Shown here one piece after another: positions 19,209-26,826 of a stretch of DNA of 64,000 nucleotides; within the stretch, counting starts at the first letter, position 1, and the number at the start of each line of letters is the position of its first letter. The notes beneath the pieces were generated by a model. It was not told the origin of the DNA, ran no database searches, and saw only the letters and a program-made list of their open reading frames with translations. Origin of the DNA: Pseudokineococcus marinus (GTDB lineage Bacteria > Actinomycetota > Actinomycetes > Actinomycetales > Quadrisphaeraceae). The stretch covers positions 558,001 through 622,000 of the forward strand of contig NZ_JBBHZZ010000001.1 in assembly GCF_037482405.1 (NCBI RefSeq), read 5' to 3'. Both the position numbers and the translations under genes were made by a program.

Positions 19209-21014
19209 GTGACGGACGACGCCGGCGCGGGCCTCCCGGAGCGCGCCCCCCTCCCCGGGGGCGCCGACGCGTCGTTCGACCGCTACGCCCGCCTCGTGCG
19301 CACCCAGCTCGGCGTCCCCACGGCCCTGGTCTCCCTCGTCACGCGCGACGGGCAGGCCTTCCCGGGCGCCCTCGGCCTGCCGCTGCCGTGGCAGGAGGAG
19401 CGCTCCACGCCCCTGACCCACTCGGTGTGCCAGCACGTCGTGCGGACCCGCGCGGCCTTCGCCTGCGAGGACGTCCGCGAGCTCCCGGAGCTCCCCGGGT
19501 CCCTCGCCACGGACGACCTGGGCGTCGTCGCCTACGCCGGCCACCCGCTGCGGGACGCCGACGGGGTGGTCGTGGGCTCCCTGTGCGCCGTCGACGGCGT
19601 GCCGCGGCGCTGGAGCGAGGACGACCTCCAGGTGCTGGCCGACCTGGCCGGCTCGTGCTCCTCCGAGATCGCCCTGCGCCAGCTGCGCGAGCGCGCGGAC
19701 GCGGCCCTGCGCGCCTCCGAGGGCAGCCGGCGCCTCGCCGACGCCGCCGAGCGGCGCTCGCGCCTCCTGCTCGCCCTCTCCGAGGGCCTCGCGCGCACGT
19801 CCACCGCCGACGACGTCGTGCGCGCCGTCGCCCCGCTGGCGCGCGAGGAGCTCGGCGCCGCCTCCGCCCACCTCCACGTCCTCGCCGGCACCCGCCAGCG
19901 CCTCCTGGCGGTGGAGCCGGACGCCGACCCCTCCGACCCGCCGCTCGAGCGCCGGGTCGACGCCCGCGACGCCGTCGGCGCGGCCGTGCGGGGGCGCACG
20001 ACGGTCGTCGCCGAGGACCGCACCGCCCTGCTCGCGGAGCACCCCGCGACGGACCTCGGCGCGGGCGCGGGGGGCGGGACGACGGTGGTCGTCCCGCTGC
20101 AGGTCGCCGGGAGGGTGCTCGGCGCGCTGGCGCTCACCTGGACCGGCAGCGGACGACCCGACGCCGCGGCCCTCGGCGTCGTCACGGCCACGGCCGGCTA
20201 CGTCGGTCAGGCGGTCGCCCGCGCCCAGCTGCTCGCGGAGCAGCGCTCGACGGCCACCCTCCTGCAGGAGGCGATGCTCACCGAGCTCCCGCAGCCCGAC
20301 CACCTCCAGCTCGTGGCCCGCTACGTGCCCGCCGCCAGGGACGCCGAGGTGGGCGGCGACTGGTACGACGCCCTGGTCACCCCCGACGGGGCGACGCACG
20401 TCGTCATCGGCGACGTCGTGGGCCACGACATGCGCGCCGCCGCGGCCATGGGCCAGCTGCGGTCGCTCCTGCGGACGATGGTGTGGGCGCAGCAGGAGCC
20501 CCCGAGCCACGTGCTCTCCCTGGTGGACGAGGCGATGCGCGGCCTCCACGTGCCGTGCCTCGCCACCTGCGTGCTGGCTCGCGTCGAGCAGGGCGCCGAC
20601 GACGCCGCCGCGGGCGTCCGCCGGCTGCGCTGGTCGAGCGCGGGCCACCTGCCCCCGCTCCTCCTCGGGCCGGACGGCACGGCGCACCAGCTCCCCGGCA
20701 GCGGCGACCTGCTGCTCGGCGTGCGCACGGGTACCCCGCGGCACGACCACGAGGCGGTGCTCGAGCCCGGGTCCACGCTGCTGCTGTCCACGGACGGGCT
20801 CGTCGAGCGGCGCGACCGGTCGCTGCTCGACGGCGTCGACGCGCTCCGCCGCTCGCTCGAGCGGCACGGGGGGCTCCCGTTGGACCAGCTCGCGGACGCC
20901 CTCCTCGACGACCTCGTGGGCGGGCACGGCGAGGACGACGTCGCCCTGCTCGCGCTGCGCGCCCACCCCGAGGACCGGCCCCGCCCCGCCGAGGCGGGCC
21001 CCGGCCACCTCTGA
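19209..21014 (+). CDS. GAF-GAF-PP2C (RsbU/SpoIIE-type) serine phosphatase
   Basis: 601 residues. A first GAF domain (about 20-160) carries FPGALGLPLPWQEERSTPL and HSVCQHVV, a form common in light- or redox-sensing GAFs. A second GAF spans 195-340. The SpoIIE phosphatase domain (365-590) has GGDWYDALV, VVIGDVVGHDMRAAAAMGQL, SSAGHLPPLLL, LLLSTDGLVERRD and EDDVALLAL, so the metal-binding Asp residues are present. It should dephosphorylate STAS-type anti-anti-sigma factors and thereby free a sigma factor. GTG start, weak ribosome site. Confidence 0.9.
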   Translation: MTDDAGAGLPERAPLPGGADASFDRYARLVRTQLGVPTALVSLVTRDGQAFPGALGLPLPWQEERSTPLTHSVCQHVVRTRAAFACEDVRELPELPGSLATDDLGVVAYAGHPLRDADGVVVGSLCAVDGVPRRWSEDDLQVLADLAGSCSSEIALRQLRERADAALRASEGSRRLADAAERRSRLLLALSEGLARTSTADDVVRAVAPLAREELGAASAHLHVLAGTRQRLLAVEPDADPSDPPLERRVDARDAVGAAVRGRTTVVAEDRTALLAEHPATDLGAGAGGGTTVVVPLQVAGRVLGALALTWTGSGRPDAAALGVVTATAGYVGQAVARAQLLAEQRSTATLLQEAMLTELPQPDHLQLVARYVPAARDAEVGGDWYDALVTPDGATHVVIGDVVGHDMRAAAAMGQLRSLLRTMVWAQQEPPSHVLSLVDEAMRGLHVPCLATCVLARVEQGADDAAAGVRRLRWSSAGHLPPLLLGPDGTAHQLPGSGDLLLGVRTGTPRHDHEAVLEPGSTLLLSTDGLVERRDRSLLDGVDALRRSLERHGGLPLDQLADALLDDLVGGHGEDDVALLALRAHPEDRPRPAEAGPGHL

Positions 21015-21084
21015 GGCGTCGCGCTCCTCGCGGCGGTGCCCGCGGTCCCCCTCGGAGCGGGGCTCGCCCACCCTCCCCCGGGCC

Positions 21085-22385
21085 TCAGCCCTCGTCGGGG
21101 CCGGCCGGGAAGACGGGCCAGCCGTCCTCCCACTCCACCTCGCGCACCTGCATGCGGATCGTGCCGCCGGTCGCGGCGTCGTAGTAGTGGTGGACGCCGT
21201 AGAGCAGGCCGCGGTCCTCGAGGACGTCGAGCGCGCCGGGGCCGACCTGGTCGCCGCGGTCGTCGAGGAGCACCGTGCCCCCGCCCTCGCGCATCGGGAC
21301 GCCGTCGCGGTCGACGAAGGGGCCGTCGGGCGAGGTCGAGCGCCCCACCACGGTCCGGTACGTGCTGTCGACCCCCTGGCAGCAGAAGTCCCACGCCGCG
21401 GTCAGGTACCAGTACCCGCCCCGCTCGAAGACCTGGGGTTCTCGATGGGGTTGGGCGGGTCCTCGGGGTGGCGCGCCAGGTTCTCGACCGGCCCGACGGG
21501 CTCGGTCATGCCCGCGAGGTCGACGACCTGGATGCCCGTCCAGAAGGAGCCGAAGGCCATGCGCCACTGCCCCCGCCCGTCCTCGTAGACCATCGGGTCG
21601 ATGGCGTTGTAGGGATCGCGCGGCCCGCTGGTGAGGACGGGCCCGCTGTCGACCCAGCTGTCGAGGTCGCCCGGCGTGCGCGTGCTGGCGTGCCCGATGC
21701 CCGAGGTGTTCGTGCCGAAGGACGAGGCGCTGTAGTAGAGGTGGAAGACGCCGTCGCGCTCGACGACGTGCGGCGCCCACAGGTGCGCGACGCCGTACTC
21801 CCGCGTCCAGGCCGGGAGCCCGATCGCGCCGAGCGACTCCCACGGGCCGGCGAGAGAGCCCTGGGAGCGGTGGGCGAAGACGCCCCCGGGGTCGTCGGGA
21901 TCGGCCGCGCCCGTGGAGAAGACGTAGTAGGTGCCGTCGTCCTCGAAGAGGGTCGGGTCGTGGACGGGGTCGTCGACGACGCCGGGGACGTAGTCGCCCA
22001 CGTCCCCCGTCATGGCGAGGGCTCCGCGCGGCGGCTGCTCGCTGCCGGGGCGCCCGACGTCCGACCGGGCGGCGGCCGACCGGACCGCCCCGAGCTCGCG
22101 CGGGGACAGCACGCCCTCGCGGCGCAGGTCGGAGAGCTCGGCGACGACGTGGCGCTGGAACGAGGCCCGGTCGGCCCAGCCGCCCTCGACCTGGAGGGCG
22201 TCGGAGACGCGCGCGCCGCTCTCGAGGACCCGGTCGGGGACACCGGTGTCCACGCCGCCCACCACGACGGTCGGCTCGGCCCCCGGTGCGGGCGGAGGGG
22301 CCGAGCCGGCGGCCGCGCCGGCGGGCAGCAGCAGGACGGCGGCCGCGAGCGCGGCGACGGCGGGACGGCGGGCACGAGGGCTCAT
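21085..22385 (-). pseudogene. Secreted GH43 arabinan endo-1,5-alpha-L-arabinosidase, frameshifted
   Basis: The reading frame from ATG 22383-22385 has a signal peptide (LAAAVLLLPAGAAAGS) and GH43 motifs: HDPTLFEDDGTYYVFSTG with the catalytic base Asp, and AIDPMVYEDGRGQWRMAFGS. It leaves frame after NPIENP near 21435-21438. A second frame then continues FERGGYWYLTAAWDFCCQG and STYRTVVGRS, a typical arabinanase signature, and ends at 21085. One extra base in the GGGG run would restore a 433-residue enzyme, with the break just after the general-acid Glu. It is either a sequencing error in a homopolymer or a recent pseudogene. Confidence 0.82.
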
Positions 22386-22403
22386 GGCAGTTCCTCCGGG
22401 TCG

Positions 22404-22420
22404 CTTACATCGTTGTAAAG
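22404..22420 (-). promoter_or_regulatory. LacI-type operator upstream of the arabinanase
   Basis: The minus strand reads CTTTACAACGATGTAAG, with TTACA and TGTAA arms around ACGA. This AT-rich element in a GC-rich genome lies 19 bases before the arabinanase ATG and matches the TTTACAnCGnTGTAAA type operators of LacI-family sugar regulators in actinomycetes. No LacI gene is present in the window. Confidence 0.7.
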
Positions 22421-22475
22421 CGTGTCCAGGATGAGTCGGTCCGACCTCCTGGTCAACCCCCCGCAGCCCGCCCGC

Positions 22476-23141
22476 TCAGGCGACGACGACGTCGTGCACG
22501 TAGATGTCGACCTGCGCGCCCCCGCGGCCGGTGAGGCCGACGAGCTCGCGGGCGACCCGGGCGCGGACGTCGTCGGCCACGGCGGGGATGGGGCGGCTCA
22601 GGTCGGTCACCACGGCGAGGGCGACGACGACCAGCCGGTCGGCGACCCCGACCGCGCCCGCCCCGCCCTCCGCCCCGCCCTCCGGCTCGCCCACCAGCTC
22701 GGCGCGCGTGTCCCGCGCCAGGACGGCGGCGACCCCGACGGCACGGCGGGCGGCCTCCTCCGCGATGCGCGCGATGACCGCGGCGCTCACGCGCGTGGTG
22801 CCCCGCTCGTCCGGCAGCACGAGGTGCAGCGGCTCCCGGCCGAGCCGGCGCACCGCGGCCATGACGGAGGCGACGAGGTCCGGCGGCGGGGGCTCCTCCT
22901 GACGGGCCATCTGACGCACCGGCTCCCACAGCTCCTCGGCCCGGGACAGCACGGCCCGGCAGTGCACGCACGTGCCGGCGTGGTCCGCGAGGTCCGGCGG
23001 CGCGGGCTCGCCGGAGGCGACGTCGAGCAGCGCGTCGGTCGGCGTGCCGCAGGGCTGGGCGTCGCGGTCGAGGTCCGGCTCGACGTCGGCCCCCGGGCCG
23101 CCGCCGGCGCGGCCGCCCGCCGCGGGGTCGTGCTCGCTCAT
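22476..23141 (-). CDS. Zinc-finger (anti-sigma-type) / Asp23-like fusion protein
   Basis: 221 residues. Residues 31-61 have a ZAS-like pattern Cys31 ... His54-x3-Cys58-x2-Cys61 (LADHAGTCVHCRAVL), the zinc motif of ECF anti-sigma factors. Residues 116-221 resemble Asp23: TRVSAAVIARIAEEAARRAV, a central VADRLVVVALAVVTD strand and the final VDIYVHDVVV. The ATG overlaps the stop of the ECF sigma gene (ATGA, 23138-23141), so the pair is cotranscribed and coupled. The likely role is an anti-sigma factor that reads the state of the Asp23 assembly; this is inference from architecture and position. No membrane helix is present. Confidence 0.75.
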   Translation of the reverse strand: MSEHDPAAGGRAGGGPGADVEPDLDRDAQPCGTPTDALLDVASGEPAPPDLADHAGTCVHCRAVLSRAEELWEPVRQMARQEEPPPPDLVASVMAAVRRLGREPLHLVLPDERGTTRVSAAVIARIAEEAARRAVGVAAVLARDTRAELVGEPEGGAEGGAGAVGVADRLVVVALAVVTDLSRPIPAVADDVRARVARELVGLTGRGGAQVDIYVHDVVVA

Positions 23142-23689
23142 GCCCACTCCCCCATCTCGCGCATCAGGGCCCGGCGCGCCCGGGCGGCGCGCCCGCGGAC
23201 GGCGTCGGGCGTGGTCTCGAGCACCTCCGCGGCCTCGGCGTGCTCGAGGTCCATGAAGGCCGTGAGCACGAGCGCCGCCCGCTGGTCCTCGGGCAGGGCC
23301 CGCACCGCGCGCCTCACCGCATCCTCGCGCACCCGCTGCTCGACGAGGGCGTCCGTCCGGTCGGTCGCCGGGCGGTCGACGTCCTGCTCGACCGGCAGCG
23401 GTCTCCGGGCGCGCCGCCGCTGCTGGTCGATGCTCTCGCGCACGACGATCCGGTAGAGCCACGTGGAGAACGCCGCGCGGTCGTCGAAGCGGGGCAGGCC
23501 CGTCCACGCCTTGACGAAGGCCTCCTGGACGACGTCGGCGGCCTCGTGCCGGTCCCCCAGCATGCGCACCGCCAGGGTGTGCGCCCGGGTCTGGTGGCGC
23601 CGCACCAGCTCCTCGAAGGCCCCGCTGTAGCCCTCGCGCGCCAGGGCGACGAGGGCCGCGTCGCCCTGCGCCGTGCCGTTGGCGTCCAC
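23138..23689 (-). CDS. ECF-type RNA polymerase sigma factor
   Basis: About 183 residues. Region 2 (about 23-90) includes FEELVRRHQTRAHTLAVRML, DVVQEAFVKAW and FSTWLYRIVVRESIDQQRRR. Region 4 (125-180) includes ALPEDQRAALVLTAFMDLEH, EAAEVLETTPDAVRGR and a terminal ARRALMREMG. The start is uncertain: GTG 23687-23689 gives a normal ECF N-terminus, but the frame remains open to 23854. It is divergent from the second Asp23 cluster and overlaps its presumed anti-sigma gene by four bases. It probably directs transcription of the Asp23 clusters. Confidence 0.88.
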   Translation of the reverse strand: MDANGTAQGDAALVALAREGYSGAFEELVRRHQTRAHTLAVRMLGDRHEAADVVQEAFVKAWTGLPRFDDRAAFSTWLYRIVVRESIDQQRRRARRPLPVEQDVDRPATDRTDALVEQRVREDAVRRAVRALPEDQRAALVLTAFMDLEHAEAAEVLETTPDAVRGRAARARRALMREMGEWA

Positions 23690-23764
23690 CGGGAGAGTCG
23701 TAGCGGAGACCGCGACCGGCCGCCCGTCGAGGGCTGTCGCACCTCGTCGGCAGCCCCTCTGCGA

Positions 23765-23780
23765 TGTGACGCAGATCACA
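23765..23780. promoter_or_regulatory. CRP/GlxR-type cyclic-nucleotide regulator site
   Basis: TGTGA-CGCAGA-TCACA is a perfect match to the CRP-family consensus (TGTGA-N6-TCACA). It lies between the divergent sigma factor and Asp23 genes, 107 bases before the Asp23 ATG and 76 bases before the chosen sigma start, so it could act on either. The regulator itself is not in the window. Confidence 0.7.
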
Positions 23781-23886
23781 CGACCGGCCGCGTGCGCTCC
23801 ACCGTGCGGGCGTCGTCCAACCTTGTACGAGCGGCTCGAGAGACGGGCCGCCACACCGGGCCCGGACGGGCCGGAAGGGAACGACG

Positions 23887-24360
23887 ATGAGCCAGTCGAC
23901 GTCCACGACCAGCAGCCAGGCCGCCCAGCACGGGTCGTCCTCCGGGTCGGGGTCGGAGCTGACGACCTCGCAGGGCCGGACGTCCATCGCGGACCAGGTC
24001 GTGTCGAAGATCGCGGGCGTCGCCGTCCGCGACGTCGCCGGCGTCCACGCCCTCGGCGGCGGGGCGGCGCGCGCCTTCGGCCAGATCCGCGAGCGCATCC
24101 CGGGCGCCTCGACCAACGTGTCGCAGGGCGTGTCCGTCGAGGTCGGTGAGCGCCAGGCCGCCGTCGACGTGACCATCGTGGCCGAGTACGGCGCCAGCAT
24201 CGCCGACGTCGCCCGCGGCGTCCGCCGCAACGTCATCTCCGCCGTCGAGGGCATGACGGGCCTCGAGGTCACCGAGGTCAACGTCGAGGTCACCGACATC
24301 CACATCCCGGGCCAGGACGACGACGAGGACGGGGAGGAGAAGTCCTCCCGCGTCCAGTGA
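23887..24360 (+). CDS. Asp23/Gls24 family envelope stress response protein (first gene of cluster 2)
   Basis: 157 residues. A Ser/Gln-rich 25-residue lead precedes the Asp23 domain: GRTSIADQVVSKIAGVAVRD, GVHALGGGAARAFGQIRERI, QAAVDVTIVAEYGASIADVA, GVRRNVISAVEGMTGLEVTE and VNVEVTDIHIP, ending with an acidic tail and SSRVQ. It is a close paralogue of the protein at 2822-3310. GGAAGGGA lies before the ATG. First gene of a plus-strand operon running to 26668, divergent from the ECF sigma gene. Confidence 0.92.
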   Translation: MSQSTSTTSSQAAQHGSSSGSGSELTTSQGRTSIADQVVSKIAGVAVRDVAGVHALGGGAARAFGQIRERIPGASTNVSQGVSVEVGERQAAVDVTIVAEYGASIADVARGVRRNVISAVEGMTGLEVTEVNVEVTDIHIPGQDDDEDGEEKSSRVQ

Positions 24361-24719
24361 CGGCGGCCCCCGCCGGCGAGCCGCGCCCCGGGACGGCGCC
24401 CGTCCGGGAGGCCCCCGTCGAGGAGCCGACCGACGCCGACCGCGTCCGGGCCGCGGTCCTCGCCGCGCCCGGCGTCGTCGACCTCCACGGCGGGCCGCTC
24501 GGCGAGGTGGGCACGTACCTGCCCGGCCGCCGGGTGGCCGGCGTCCGCCTCGGGGACGGCTCCCGCCCCACCGAGGTCCACGTCGTGGCGTCCACCGCGG
24601 CGCCCCTCGCGCAGACCGCGGCCGCCGTCCACGCGGCCCTCGCGCCGCTGGCGGCCCTGACGGGCCCCGTGCACGTCGTCGTCGGCGACGTCGCCCCGCC
24701 CGGCGGGTCCGTCGGCTGA
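24357..24719 (+). CDS. Conserved Asp23-cluster protein of unknown function (paralogue of 2466-2825)
   Basis: 120 residues. An Ala/Pro-rich N-terminus (1-28) is followed by the conserved core APGVVDLHGGPLGEVGTYLPGR, then RVAGVRLGDG, TEVHVVAST, and a C-terminal LTGPVHVVVGDV strand. No catalytic residue or membrane helix is evident. GTG start overlapping the Asp23 stop by four bases (24357-24360), the same coupling as in cluster 1. Retention of this pair in both clusters suggests the two proteins work together. Confidence 0.78.
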   Translation: MTAAPAGEPRPGTAPVREAPVEEPTDADRVRAAVLAAPGVVDLHGGPLGEVGTYLPGRRVAGVRLGDGSRPTEVHVVASTAAPLAQTAAAVHAALAPLAALTGPVHVVVGDVAPPGGSVG

Positions 24720-24729
24720 CCCGCCGCCC

Positions 24730-24765
24730 CCACCGGCCCCCGGCGCACCCGCCGGGGGCCGGTGG
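24730..24765 (+). terminator. Strong hairpin inside the Asp23 operon (terminator or attenuator)
   Basis: A 15-base perfect stem CCACCGGCCCCCGGC with loop GCACCC and the complementary arm to 24765, starting 10 bases after the stop of the second gene. No U-run follows, as is usual in GC-rich actinomycetes. It likely reduces transcription into the DUF2273 and membrane-protein part of the operon. The rest of the 24720-24898 spacer shows no gene. Confidence 0.65.
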
Positions 24766-24898
24766 CCCCGCCCCGCCGACGCGCCGCCGGCACCGCGCAC
24801 CCCCACGAGCGCCGCCCGACCGCACGCAGCTCCGTGCGCCCGGCGCCCCGCGCCCTCCCTCTCGCCCGGCCCATCCCCTGAACCCTGGAGACGCAGCC

Positions 24899-25078
24899 AT
24901 GTCCACCGCCAGCACCGGCCTCCTGGTCGGCCTCCTCCTCGCCCTCGCCGCCGCCGTCGGCGGCTTCGGGGCCTTCCTCCTCGCCGTCGTCCTCGGCGCC
25001 GTGGGCTGGGTCGTCGGCGCCCAGGTCGACGGGCGCATCGACGTCCGCGAGGTCGTCCAGGGCCAGCGCCGTGGCTGA
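24899..25078 (+). CDS. DUF2273 small membrane protein (cluster 2)
   Basis: 59 residues with two hydrophobic stretches, TGLLVGLLLALAAAVGGFG and FLLAVVLGAVGWVVGA, then a charged tail DGRIDVREVVQGQRRG. Nearly identical to the protein at 2189-2368. CTGGAG precedes the ATG. Its stop lies within the start of the next gene (8-base overlap), as in cluster 1. Expected to be the membrane anchor of the Asp23 complex. Confidence 0.85.
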   Translation: MSTASTGLLVGLLLALAAAVGGFGAFLLAVVLGAVGWVVGAQVDGRIDVREVVQGQRRG

Positions 25079-26069
25079 GGCGACCGCACCGGCGCGGGGC
25101 GCGCCCCGCGCCTCCGAGAGGCCCCGCCCGTCCGAGGCGCACCGCTCCGCCCGGGACGGGGACGGCTCCCGCAGCCGCTCCGCCGCGGAGGAGCGCGGCT
25201 CCCTCGTCGTCGCCGACCGCGTCCTCGAGGCGCTGGCCCGCACCGCCGTCCTCGAGGTCGACGGCGCGCGCGGGGACGACGGCCGCCTCGGCGGCGTCCT
25301 GGGTGGCTCCCTGCCGTCCGTCGACGTCGACCACGCCGGCGGCCGCGCCCGCGTGGCCGTGCGGGTCGGCGCCGCGTGGCCGGCGCCGGCCCCGGAGCTC
25401 GCCCAGCGGGTCCGCGAGCGCGTCGCCGGGCGGCTCCACGACCTCGGCGGCGTGCAGGTCGACGCCGTCGACGTCGAGGTGCACGCCCTCGCTCCTGACG
25501 CCGAGCACGAGCCCGGCGCCGCCCCCGCCGGGACGGGCGGGCTGCGCGCCGCGCCGGCCCCCACGGCCGCCGTCGGCGTCACCGTCGCGGCCTGCGTCCT
25601 CGCGCTCGTCGTCGTCGCGCTCGGCGCGCTGCTGGGCCGCGAGGGCCTCGTCGCGCTCGGCGTCCTCGGCGGGAGCTCGTGGCTCGCCGGCCCGGTGCAG
25701 GCCCTCGACGGCCTGGCGCCCTCGTCCGCCGTGACGGCGGTCGGCGTCGGCGTCGCGGTGGTCGGCCTGCTCCTCGTCGTCCTCGGCCTGTCCCGGCGGC
25801 GACGCCGCTGGGTCGGCGTCGAGTCCCGCAGCGGCGTGGTGCTCCACCGCCGCGACGTCGCGCGCGTCGCCGCCGGCGCCGCCCGCTCCGTCGACGGCGT
25901 CCTCGACGCCGGCGCCAGCACCGGCCGCCGCAGCGTCGAGGTCAGCGCCCGGGCCACCGGACCGCTCGACGACGCCGCCGTGCGGGCCGCGGTCGCGGAC
26001 CGCCTCGGCGTCCTGCGCCCCGCGCCCCGCGTGCGGGTGCGCACCGAGACCGCCGGGAGCCCGTCGTGA
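25071..26069 (+). CDS. Asp23 domain fused to a DUF6286-type membrane domain
   Basis: 332 residues. Residues 40-140 are the Asp23-like domain (SLVVADRVLEALARTAVLEV ... VDAVDVEVHAL), equivalent to the whole protein at 1768-2196. Residues 160-330 hold two membrane helices (VGVTVAACVLALVVVALGAL and AVTAVGVGVAVVGLLLVVLG) and the soluble domain RDVARVAAGAARSVDGV, equivalent to the protein at 1154-1771. It is thus a one-gene version of two overlapping genes in cluster 1. GTG start inside the end of the DUF2273 gene. The fusion supports a physical complex of both halves. Confidence 0.8.
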   Translation: MAEATAPARGAPRASERPRPSEAHRSARDGDGSRSRSAAEERGSLVVADRVLEALARTAVLEVDGARGDDGRLGGVLGGSLPSVDVDHAGGRARVAVRVGAAWPAPAPELAQRVRERVAGRLHDLGGVQVDAVDVEVHALAPDAEHEPGAAPAGTGGLRAAPAPTAAVGVTVAACVLALVVVALGALLGREGLVALGVLGGSSWLAGPVQALDGLAPSSAVTAVGVGVAVVGLLLVVLGLSRRRRRWVGVESRSGVVLHRRDVARVAAGAARSVDGVLDAGASTGRRSVEVSARATGPLDDAAVRAAVADRLGVLRPAPRVRVRTETAGSPS

Positions 26070-26668
26070 GCCGCCGGTCGGCGGCCGGCGACCGCGCCGT
26101 GCTGCTCGTGCTCGGCCTCGTCCTCCTCGTCGCGGGCGCCGGGGCCGCCGCGTGGGGCCTCGGGCAGCTGGGCGCCGTGCTGCCCGGCGCGCCGGAGAGC
26201 CTGTCCACGGCAGGAGCGGCGAGCGTCCTCGAGGCCTCCTGGTGGGGCGCGGCCAGCCTCGCGGCGGGCGTCGTGCTCGTGCTGCTCGGGCTGGCGTGGC
26301 TGCTGCGCCACGTCCCGCCGCGCTCGCCCGGCGCCCTCGCGCTGCGGAGGGCGGGCGGCGCGTCCTCCGGCGGGCCCGCGGGCCGCGACCGGCTGGACGG
26401 GGGCGCCCTCGCCGACGCCCTCGCCGCCCGGGTCGAGCAGGCGCACGGCGTCCGCTCCGCCCGCGGGAGCGTCGTCGAGGAGCGGGGCCGGCTCGTCGCC
26501 GAGGTGCGCGCCGTCGTGGAGCCGTGGGCCGACCTGCGGGTCGTGGCGCGCGGGTCCGACGACGCCGCGGCCGAGCTGCACCGGGCCGGCGGCCGGGACG
26601 ACCTGCGCCCCCGCGTCCGGCTCCGGGTGGCCCGCACCGAGCGGGAGCCCAGCCGCTCGGTCGCCTGA
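26066..26668 (+). CDS. Asp23-cluster membrane protein (TM-B, paralogue of 570-1157)
   Basis: 200 residues with two membrane helices (about 11-32 and 66-86), the conserved EASWWGAASLAAGVVLVLLG segment, then a soluble domain with HGVRSARGSVVEERGRLVAE. GTG start overlaps the previous stop (GTGA at 26066-26069). It ends the operon and is followed by a clear terminator hairpin. Role inferred from synteny with AmaP-like membrane partners of Asp23. Confidence 0.75.
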   Translation: MSRRSAAGDRAVLLVLGLVLLVAGAGAAAWGLGQLGAVLPGAPESLSTAGAASVLEASWWGAASLAAGVVLVLLGLAWLLRHVPPRSPGALALRRAGGASSGGPAGRDRLDGGALADALAARVEQAHGVRSARGSVVEERGRLVAEVRAVVEPWADLRVVARGSDDAAAELHRAGGRDDLRPRVRLRVARTEREPSRSVA

Positions 26669-26725
26669 GGCCCCGGAGGGCCTCGTCGGCGGGAGGCTCG
26701 CCCACCGCAGGACGACCGGACCACC

Positions 26726-26760
26726 CCTGGGGGAGCGCCGCACCGCGTCGCTCCCCCAGG
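26726..26760 (+). terminator. Terminator hairpin after Asp23 cluster 2
   Basis: Perfect 12-base stem CCTGGGGGAGCG / CGCTCCCCCAGG with an 11-base loop, 58 bases after the last gene of the operon. Flanking bases allow further pairing. No other gene lies between 26669 and 26826. Confidence 0.75.
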
Positions 26761-26826
26761 ATGGGTCCTCGACGACGTGCGACGGCCGCACGCAGGCGCG
26801 CAGGCGCGCCGCGCGAGAGGACCGGG

